A stretch of 12,866 nucleotides of DNA from contig JAPKBK010000022.1 in NCBI GenBank assembly GCA_028823435.1, forward strand, positions 1 through 12,866, in the 5' to 3' direction. Below, piece by piece: positions 6,035 to 11,733 of the stretch. Position 1 is the stretch's first letter, and each line of letters opens with the position of its first letter. The notes beneath the pieces were generated by a model. The model had not been told where the DNA came from, searched no databases, and worked only from the letters and a program-made list of their open reading frames with translations. This DNA comes from Flavobacteriales bacterium (GTDB lineage: Bacteria; Bacteroidota; Bacteroidia; Flavobacteriales_D; Sanyastnellaceae). The position numbers and the translations under genes are program-made.

Positions 6035-7492
6035 CATACGTATTAGGGTAATTGTAGCATAAGCTACAGCAGTCGCAGATAATATTCGTGCCAATAGCAT
6101 GGGTATTGTAGATTGAAATAACCAGCCCATTGTCACAAGAGATGTTCCAATAAAAGCTTTGCCCGATTCTAATTGTATCGCCAGAGGATGAGATGAATCA
6201 AGTGAACTTAACAGTTCAATTGCATATTTGGCAATATGCCCCCCACACATTAACAACGTATTTCCAACAGAGGGATAAAACTCCTCTAACAAACTGCCAG
6301 TGCCAATTAATACTCCAACAAGCGTCACGATTGGACTTGCAATCACATTGCAAGGCAAAAACCAGATAGGTAATTGATGAAATGTAGTGGCTGTCCAAGC
6401 CATCGTCGCAGCCTGAGCGGCTATAGGAATTCTAACAATCAACCATTTCGGATTTGATATGACAGCAAGAATAGCGGCTGTCGCAACAAAACTAAGTTGG
6501 GTGCCCAATTGTTGTGGAGACCAAGGGTCAACCCATGCGACAACCCACGCCGCTGCAGCAAATCCTTGCCAGGGAAGGATATGTCTTCCTGACCATTTTC
6601 CAATGCATGCTACAGTCACCATAATACCTGACCTTACTGCTGACCAGGGACTTCCACAAGCGACAATAAACAGCCATATTCCAGACAATCCAAAAGATGA
6701 CAGCCATCTTATTTCTCTTCTTCGACTTCGCAAGAATAAAAGAGGTAAACATCCTACAATTCCCACATGATATCCACTTACAGCGAGTAGATGAGCCAAG
6801 CCTGCTCTAGAGAATAAATCCTTTGTGTATTGCGGGATCCAACTTTTATCACCTGTTGAGAGGCCTAACATAATGCCCGCTGCGGGTTGGGGAATCCCCG
6901 CAGACTCGAACTTAATTTTCATTCTGTTTCTATACAAGAAAGGCAATGCATGTGACTCCTCTATTGACGTGGGCATGCCGTTGCTTGCATTCGTTCCTCG
7001 GGGTGTAAATAACCCTCTGCATCCCAGTCCTTCGTAATAACCCCGTACGTCAAAGGTGTTTCCCAATGTTTGTTCAGGGAACTCCTGCCAAGACCCTAAA
7101 GCTGTTGTTTCTATATCGGGAAAGACCAAGTCACTGGGCCATTTAAACGCAACTTTCCCAACCTCCCTGGTACTTCCATACCCATAGATATAATTTCCAA
7201 AACGAACGGGAGGAGGTTTACATGAAGTTATCTTAAATGTATGTACTTCACCATCTGGAAATGGTTTGTTTTGAATTTCTACAAACGATCTGAAAATCCC
7301 CAACAGGCAACACAAAACAAATAAGATGTATCGTGCTTTAGAAAACCGATAACCCCATGTAAACCCTACCCAGCAGCCTCCAATACACCACAAAGAGAAG
7401 ATCAACCATCTTACATTTAAATCGCCTAATCCATATGTACATCCAAACCAAAATGCAATAGCATAAGGCAGTAGGGGGGCGTATGATCTCAT
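6026..7492 (-). CDS. comEC: ComEC/Rec2-family DNA-uptake channel, short form
   Basis: ComEC forms the inner-membrane channel that passes single-stranded DNA during natural transformation. The competence domain is clear: GLAHLLAVSGYHVGIV (231-246), GSPWSAVRSGIMV (280-292), LGTQLSFVATAAI (329-341) and FHQLPIWFLPCNVIASP (371-387), embedded in many hydrophobic helices. The first 70 residues hold two to three membrane segments, followed by a soluble part (about 75-180) in the place of the OB-like DUF4131 region. At 488 residues it is much shorter than Bacillus or Escherichia ComEC (about 750-780): the C-terminal metallo-beta-lactamase domain is absent and the protein ends after the last helices. 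The ATG at 7492 gives a normal hydrophobic start. It is the last gene of a minus-strand run after the glycosyltransferase (68-bp gap). Its end overlaps the small plus-strand gene by 9 bp. Confidence 0.85.
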   Translation of the reverse strand: MRSYAPLLPYAIAFWFGCTYGLGDLNVRWLIFSLWCIGGCWVGFTWGYRFSKARYILFVLCCLLGIFRSFVEIQNKPFPDGEVHTFKITSCKPPPVRFGNYIYGYGSTREVGKVAFKWPSDLVFPDIETTALGSWQEFPEQTLGNTFDVRGYYEGLGCRGLFTPRGTNASNGMPTSIEESHALPFLYRNRMKIKFESAGIPQPAAGIMLGLSTGDKSWIPQYTKDLFSRAGLAHLLAVSGYHVGIVGCLPLLFLRSRRREIRWLSSFGLSGIWLFIVACGSPWSAVRSGIMVTVACIGKWSGRHILPWQGFAAAAWVVAWVDPWSPQQLGTQLSFVATAAILAVISNPKWLIVRIPIAAQAATMAWTATTFHQLPIWFLPCNVIASPIVTLVGVLIGTGSLLEEFYPSVGNTLLMCGGHIAKYAIELLSSLDSSHPLAIQLESGKAFIGTSLVTMGWLFQSTIPMLLARILSATAVAYATITLIRMLV

Positions 7493-7560
7493 GAATTGCG
7501 AAGAAATAAAAGTCCGCGATTCGAAATCTATATAATTTGTAGATGCAGTAGCCTAATCAA

Positions 7561-8586
7561 CTATGCCTCAAAATCTTTTTTCGATAGATCAGAAAACATT
7601 GTGTGATTTTTTATAAAATACTGGGTAACAATACTCTTTTTATAACGACCCACTTTATTTGGCGTGGACTTGTCTCTCGCCACCACTTCAGCATCTCTTT
7701 TAGATAGTGTATTGGGTACCATTGAGAAGAAAGCCCAATGCGCTTTTGCTACTGATATAAAAAACTTGATTTCTCCTTTTAATAGAAATCTAAACGCTGC
7801 AACCCCATCAAGTAAAAGCCTTTTTGTGATAAAAAGCACAGGGACACCGACTTGATTCTTAAGTAAAATCAAGAGGTTGTTTCTGAAATTCAAATATACT
7901 TTTAAGGGGTTAGAAGCTGTTAGAGTGCCGCCACCCAAGTGCTGCACAGTTGCGCCACCACATACGCCAACTTTGTAACCTCGGGACTTTAATCGCCAAC
8001 ACAGGTCGATTTCCTCCATGTGAGCATAGAAATCGGCATCAAGCCCATCCACTTCATCCCATGCCTTAGAATCAACAAATAAAGCAGCACCAGAAGCCCA
8101 AAAGACTTCTGTGTCTTTGTTGTAATTCAGGTTCGTTCTTTCTAATGAATGAAACAATCTTCCAGCGCAAAACATATAGCCGTCTTTGTCTATATAGCCA
8201 CCTGCTGCGCCCGCATACTCATAGTATTCATTGTTATTATCATCTAATATTACAGGGGCGCAAATTGCCCAACCATTTTGCAACATTGATTTATTTACAG
8301 ATTCAATCCAACCTGAACTTACTCTTACATCAGAATTCAGAAGGACATACCTGTCAGCATCAATTTTCTTAAGTCCAGCATTATAACCACCCGCAAACCC
8401 AAGGTTTTCCTCAAGTCGTATGATTCTTATTTCCGGATGATTTTCGGTGATCCATTTTACGGAGTTGTCTGATGAACCATTATCTATGACATAGATATCA
8501 GAATTTGAGTGTGTTACCACTGAGGGTAAATATGTCTGTAAATGATTTACACCATTCCAATTGAGGATTACGACGACAGTATGCAT
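7561..8586 (-). CDS. Family 2 glycosyltransferase (WbbL/rhamnosyltransferase-like)
   Basis: The 341-residue protein has a GT-A fold of the GT2 family. Motifs in order are ILNWNG (7-12), IDNGSSDNS (34-42) for nucleotide-sugar binding, NLGFAGGYNAGL (61-72), LLNSDV (82-87) in the DxD position, WASGAALF (163-170), and the acceptor-side block YAHMEEIDLCWRLKSRGYKV (187-206) with the likely catalytic Glu/Asp, then QHLGGGT (215-221). This arrangement is that of WbbL-type enzymes that add sugars to lipid-linked polysaccharides at the cytoplasmic face of the inner membrane. The C-terminal third has amphipathic or hydrophobic helices (about 247-290) suited to membrane attachment. The start codon overlaps the stop of the upstream GWxTD gene (TAATG), indicating coupled translation. 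The donor and acceptor sugars cannot be told from sequence. Confidence 0.9.
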   Translation of the reverse strand: MHTVVVILNWNGVNHLQTYLPSVVTHSNSDIYVIDNGSSDNSVKWITENHPEIRIIRLEENLGFAGGYNAGLKKIDADRYVLLNSDVRVSSGWIESVNKSMLQNGWAICAPVILDDNNNEYYEYAGAAGGYIDKDGYMFCAGRLFHSLERTNLNYNKDTEVFWASGAALFVDSKAWDEVDGLDADFYAHMEEIDLCWRLKSRGYKVGVCGGATVQHLGGGTLTASNPLKVYLNFRNNLLILLKNQVGVPVLFITKRLLLDGVAAFRFLLKGEIKFFISVAKAHWAFFSMVPNTLSKRDAEVVARDKSTPNKVGRYKKSIVTQYFIKNHTMFSDLSKKDFEA

Positions 8587-10037
8587 TATGGATTGTAAAA
8601 AAGGTCCTCAGGCTCTTCACGAGAAAATGTATTCCTTGGATTAAGTCTGTTAAGCTGTGTGTCAGTAACTCTAAGTCTATTTTCACGCGACTTAAGTATT
8701 TCAATCCAATCGTTGTTGCTTATTTCACCTGGCATATCAGAGTGAAGTATTTCTAAACACTCCAGCACAACATGGGGTGCGTAAAATAAAAACCGTCTGT
8801 TTGAGAAGCCTGCAGTATTGTAGTAATGCCAAATCTCGTAGGGATAATAATCCGTGTTGTGATGTCGTTTCACGATGGCGTTTGGTCTGCCATATTTCAG
8901 ATACACATACCCTTGATCTGTATCAGCACCATGTCCACTTCTACATCCACCGAAAATGCTGTCTGCTACAGTCACTTCATTTCTGTAGTTTTGCCATGAT
9001 TTTGTGGGGTTATCAGGGTTCCTTCGGACCCAAAACTGATCTAAAAACCCTTGAAGCATTTTCAGATCTCTGGTTGCTTTTAAGATCCCTAAAATCGTGT
9101 TTTGTTCGGAGGAAGACGCAAGAGGTAAATGATCTTCTAGATGACGATAGAGATGGTCCCTGTCAGTCCACTGGGCTGCGAATTGCGACAAAGCAACGCC
9201 AGCATAGTTGTTGTCATCAGGTGGAGACCACCGAGACATGGGGTAATTCATGGTGGTAATTTCAATGCCTTCCCGGGTTCTGATTTCTATTTTCAAAAAC
9301 CCACCATCTTCTGGAGGTACAGCATCATCAACAGGTAAGATTTCAAATACAGGCACTACAGGAGCCGCCGGTAATCTTAAATATCTTGTGTGACTGGGTG
9401 ACAATTTCCCATTGCTGTTTGTAAAACCAAACGACATTAGAAAGAGTGAGTCCAAACCCACTACCTGATCTATGTTGTAAAGCTCTACGTAGAATCTAGC
9501 TTGATCAGCGTTAGGCGCAATTTTATTGTCTAACAAAGGGATGATGTCAAATCCTGATCTTGAAAATGGACTCTCTTCACCAGGACTAAGTTTGGCATAT
9601 GCTTCAACCAACATTAAGTCAGAAACATCAGGTTTGCCACAGATAGAAATTTGAACGTTATCTTTAAATAAAAGATCTGTATCTTCAACATTAACAGAGA
9701 CTTGATAGTTTCCAGGACTCAAAAGAAATCTTTCTAGATGCATGTGGTCAGCTGACCAAGCTTCTGTGGAATCAGCAGTTTGCGGTCCTGTAAGTTGGAT
9801 TTTACGAAATGCTTTTATTTGCTCTGCCTGCTCAATAACAACAGTGATTTCTGTAGATGCAGTCCATAGAGAATCCACGTACGCCACAGTCATTTCTGAG
9901 GCATTCAGCTCAATGGCAACATCCACAAATGAAGTTTGATCAGCCAATTGATATTTGAAGATTTCTACACCCCAATTTTGAGCTGACACTTGGTGATATA
10001 ACGCAAAAGTGAGTATAAATATGAGTATTCTATTCAT
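8586..10037 (-). CDS. Secreted GWxTD-domain protein
   Basis: The 483-residue protein starts with a clear signal peptide (MNRILIFILTFALYHQVSA, cleavage expected before Gln20), with no lipobox Cys at that site, so it should be periplasmic or surface exposed. The first 330 residues are beta-rich and unassigned. The C-terminal part fits the GWxTD domain, a Bacteroidota domain of unknown function: FWVRRNPDNP (335-344), the core GADTDQGYVYLKYGRP (370-385) and YEIWHYYN (400-407). In the core, Ala371 sits where the domain normally has Trp, and Gln375 where Arg is common. A stretch rich in Asp/Arg (about 288-304) precedes the domain. It is the first gene of a run with the glycosyltransferase and comEC, sharing a TAATG junction with the former. 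The ATG at 10037 is chosen for the signal peptide and the promoter-like boxes just upstream. Confidence 0.83.
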   Translation of the reverse strand: MNRILIFILTFALYHQVSAQNWGVEIFKYQLADQTSFVDVAIELNASEMTVAYVDSLWTASTEITVVIEQAEQIKAFRKIQLTGPQTADSTEAWSADHMHLERFLLSPGNYQVSVNVEDTDLLFKDNVQISICGKPDVSDLMLVEAYAKLSPGEESPFSRSGFDIIPLLDNKIAPNADQARFYVELYNIDQVVGLDSLFLMSFGFTNSNGKLSPSHTRYLRLPAAPVVPVFEILPVDDAVPPEDGGFLKIEIRTREGIEITTMNYPMSRWSPPDDNNYAGVALSQFAAQWTDRDHLYRHLEDHLPLASSSEQNTILGILKATRDLKMLQGFLDQFWVRRNPDNPTKSWQNYRNEVTVADSIFGGCRSGHGADTDQGYVYLKYGRPNAIVKRHHNTDYYPYEIWHYYNTAGFSNRRFLFYAPHVVLECLEILHSDMPGEISNNDWIEILKSRENRLRVTDTQLNRLNPRNTFSREEPEDLFYNP

Positions 10038-10041
10038 GTCG

Positions 10042-10063
10042 CAAATCTATAATGTCAAATGTA
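10042..10063 (-). promoter_or_regulatory. Two candidate -7 boxes upstream of the GWxTD gene
   Basis: On the minus strand, TACATTTG (10056-10063) and TAGATTTG (10042-10049) both match TAnnTTTG. The first lies 19 bp before the ATG, giving a leader of about 12 nt, the same spacing as other genes here. The second would start transcription almost at the ATG. No good TTG is seen at the -33 distance for either, so confidence is modest. Confidence 0.35.
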
Positions 10064-10161
10064 TGGTGTATATGACGGTCTATGTCTGTCCTTGTAAAAT
10101 AATACACCAGGGATTTATTGACAGAATTGAATGATGTTTAAGCTAGCAATATATATCGCAT

Positions 10162-10195
10162 AAAAAAACCCGTAGCATACGCTCTGGGTTTTTTT
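10162..10195 (-). terminator. Rho-independent terminator of tRNA-Ser
   Basis: On the minus strand, AAAAAAACCC is followed 14 nt later by its exact complement GGGTTTTTTT; inside, AGC and GCT can pair around a GTAT loop. The stem ends in a seven-T run seven bases after the tRNA 3' end. The run of A on the other side makes it usable from both directions, but only the tRNA enters it from a known gene. It separates the tRNA from the GWxTD gene. Confidence 0.85.
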
Positions 10196-10202
10196 GTTTT
10201 TG

Positions 10203-10287
10203 CGGAGGTGGAGGGATTCGAACCCCCGGTACCTTGCGGTACGTCGGTTTTCAAGACCGGTGCATTCGACCACTCTGCCACACCTCC
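10203..10287 (-). tRNA. tRNA-Ser, anticodon UGA
   Basis: The 85-nt minus-strand sequence folds as a class II tRNA. The acceptor stem GGAGGTG pairs with CACCTCC. The D stem is GCA/TGC with a GAGTGGTCGAA loop. The anticodon loop is CTTGAAA, with anticodon UGA at 10253-10251. The long variable arm GTACC-GCAA-GGTAC is the serine hallmark, and the T arm is GGGGG-TTCGAAT-CCCTC. The discriminator base is G, as required for serine. The genome does not encode CCA after it (CAA follows), so the end must be added by the CCA enzyme. The outermost pair of the anticodon stem is a C-A mismatch (27-43). It reads UCA and, by wobble, other UCN codons. Confidence 0.97.
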
Positions 10288-10301
10288 TTTAAACAACGCT
10301 G

Positions 10302-10336
10302 CAAAAGTACACACTAGATTACAAATACAGTCCAAA
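10302..10336 (-). promoter_or_regulatory. Candidate promoter of tRNA-Ser
   Basis: On the minus strand, TACTTTTG (10302-10309) is a full match to the Bacteroidota -7 box and lies 15 bp before the mature tRNA 5' end. A TTTG occurs at 10333-10336, 23 bp upstream, slightly longer than the usual spacing; another at 10322-10325 is too close. The implied leader before RNase P cleavage is under 10 nt. Confidence 0.5.
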
Positions 10337-10455
10337 TACAGCCTAAATCTCTTTTTATTTAATTCACCCCTTTTGAATGATAATAGTTATTATGTAAAAT
10401 AGCATGTTATATTTATTGATCTATGATATTATAGACCTGACTCACAGATATATAT

Positions 10456-10480
10456 AAAGGAGAAACTATTGCGCTCCTTT
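10456..10480 (-). terminator. Hairpin spanning the TPR gene stop codon
   Basis: AAAGGAG and CTCCTTT form a perfect 7-bp stem around an 11-nt loop that contains the TAG stop of the TPR gene. On the minus strand the stem is followed by ATATATAT rather than a pure T-run, so termination would be weak. It may also protect the mRNA end. Confidence 0.4.
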
Positions 10481-11614
10481 TAAGAGGTCATTCATTTGAA
10501 TGAATTTATCATCCTGCCCTGTGCGTGCATAGATATCTTTTAGTGAACGAATTGTCTCTAAATCAGTTGGATCTACTTGAAAAGCAGATTCTAAATATGG
10601 ACGCGCCGTAACAAACATAGATTTAGAGTCCTCTTCAAGCTTCTTTTGATTGGCTGCCTCAGTTCTTGTCATTCTAGGTTTCCACATTTCATTTGCATCG
10701 TTGATGCCTAGAACTGCTTTGTTAAAGTACAATGCGCCTAAGTTATAGTTTGCATCAAAGTATTCAGGATTGACCCCAATGGCCTTCTGGTAAGCCAATA
10801 TGGCTTCATCATAGTTGCCTAGATTGTCAAATACACTTCCCAGTGAAAACCAAAGTATTTCATTTGTAGGATCTTGTTCAGCTGCGAGTTCTAAATTTGC
10901 CTTAGCGCGTTCAAAGTCCTTATTCGTCAAGTAAATGTTAAGCTCCTCAATGATGAGACTTTGTTCTCTCGGATAAGATACACGTGCTTCCTGCAGAACT
11001 TTTAGGGCCTCTTCATCGTTGTCAGAGTTCCTATATAAGGTGCTGATAAACAAGAAAACGTTTGGCACCTGATACTGTATGTCTGCGCAATCTTGATAGC
11101 GTTCAATTGCCATATCGGTCATGTCGGCCTTTTCATAGCACAACGCAGCATTGTAAACAGCCATCGTGTCGACAATTTCAAATGTACGCGCTACTTCTGC
11201 TGCCAAATCAAATGACGACGCTGCCAAATCAAATGTAGTCGTGTTGTAGTACGTAATACCTTTGCCATTTGCACCTATTTGAACTTGCGCTAATCCAAGC
11301 TTAATTTCATCTTCATATCTCTCCTTGAGGTCAAGTTCCTTGGCTTTTAAATAGCTTTCCATAGATGTCCGCAAGGCATTTGGATACTCAATTGTCAGTG
11401 AAGTATCTCTTGAGATGTTGAGATAGATCTCTCCTCTGTAACGCCACGTTTTGTCTTTCGTATTTGCCTTATCGATCAGTATTGCTTGTTCAATGTACGT
11501 CGATGCTGCACGGTAATCCCCGTCTTTGTTCGCGTTGTAGGCAGAGACTACCTCTTTTTGCCCCATTACAGAAAAGGCAAACAGGCATCCGATAATCATT
11601 AAGAAATGCTTCAT
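10466..11614 (-). CDS. Exported TPR-repeat protein
   Basis: The 382-residue protein begins with a signal peptide (MKHFLMIIGCLFAFSVMG, cleavage expected before Gln19). Cys10 is too near the start to be a lipoprotein cysteine. The rest is helical and built of tetratricopeptide repeats: probable units near 29-48, 152-180, 183-214, 219-250, 253-284 (SLGSVFDNLGNYDEAILAYQKAIGVNP, a textbook repeat, shown here by its key Leu/Gly/Tyr/Ala/Pro pattern) and 286-300, and a last one near 345-375. TPR proteins are protein-binding scaffolds; this one should act in the periplasm or at the outer membrane. It lies 119 bp downstream of gyrA on the same strand, a neighbourhood known from flavobacteria, and may be read through from it. 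An internal repeat FDLAASS-FDLAAEV (128-141) reflects a short DNA duplication. Partner proteins are unknown. Confidence 0.87.
   Translation of the reverse strand: MKHFLMIIGCLFAFSVMGQKEVVSAYNANKDGDYRAASTYIEQAILIDKANTKDKTWRYRGEIYLNISRDTSLTIEYPNALRTSMESYLKAKELDLKERYEDEIKLGLAQVQIGANGKGITYYNTTTFDLAASSFDLAAEVARTFEIVDTMAVYNAALCYEKADMTDMAIERYQDCADIQYQVPNVFLFISTLYRNSDNDEEALKVLQEARVSYPREQSLIIEELNIYLTNKDFERAKANLELAAEQDPTNEILWFSLGSVFDNLGNYDEAILAYQKAIGVNPEYFDANYNLGALYFNKAVLGINDANEMWKPRMTRTEAANQKKLEEDSKSMFVTARPYLESAFQVDPTDLETIRSLKDIYARTGQDDKFIQMNDLLKGAQ
11199..11235. repeat. 16-bp direct repeat, 21-bp period, inside the TPR gene
   Basis: GCTGCCAAATCAAATG occurs identically at 11199-11214 and 11220-11235. 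The 21-bp period keeps the frame and encodes two FDLAA units. It looks like a recent in-frame tandem duplication, or slippage between similar helices. Confidence 0.85.
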
Positions 11615-11694
11615 TTAATCTTTATTGATTTAAAATTCATAGTTTTTCAGTCGTAAAAGTACAGACACAAATAATACGCAACGTATTCATATTT

Positions 11695-11727
11695 ACAAAC
11701 TCCGTGCCTTTTATTTATAAGGTTTGT
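11695..11727 (-). terminator. Weak bulged hairpin after gyrA
   Basis: CCTT (11707-11710) pairs with AAGG (11719-11722) around an AT loop, and ACAAA (11695-11699) can extend the stem with TTTGT (11723-11727) across a seven-base one-sided bulge. It begins seven bases after the gyrA stop on the minus strand. No T-run follows, so read-through into the TPR gene is plausible. Confidence 0.25.
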
Positions 11728-11733
11728 CAAGAT

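Noticed and set aside
6031..6054. ATACGTAT palindrome at the comEC end
   Set aside because: Short, without a loop and inside overlapping coding ends; expected by chance in AT-rich DNA.
8777..9259. 160-codon open frame on the plus strand
   Set aside because: It lies wholly antisense to the GWxTD gene, whose product has a signal peptide and recognisable domain; the antisense product has no family features and odd composition.
10138..10402. Short open frames on both strands across the tRNA
   Set aside because: They read through the tRNA-Ser gene and its terminator; products of tRNA sequence are not credible proteins.
11585..11587. Cys10 of the TPR protein as a lipoprotein cysteine
   Set aside because: It is only ten residues from the start and lies in the middle of the hydrophobic core; the Gly-Gln site after residue 18 fits ordinary signal peptidase better.
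11652..11662. TACTTTTA upstream of the TPR gene as its -7 box
   Set aside because: The final G of the box is missing and the spacing to the nearest TTG is short; the gene may be read from gyrA instead.
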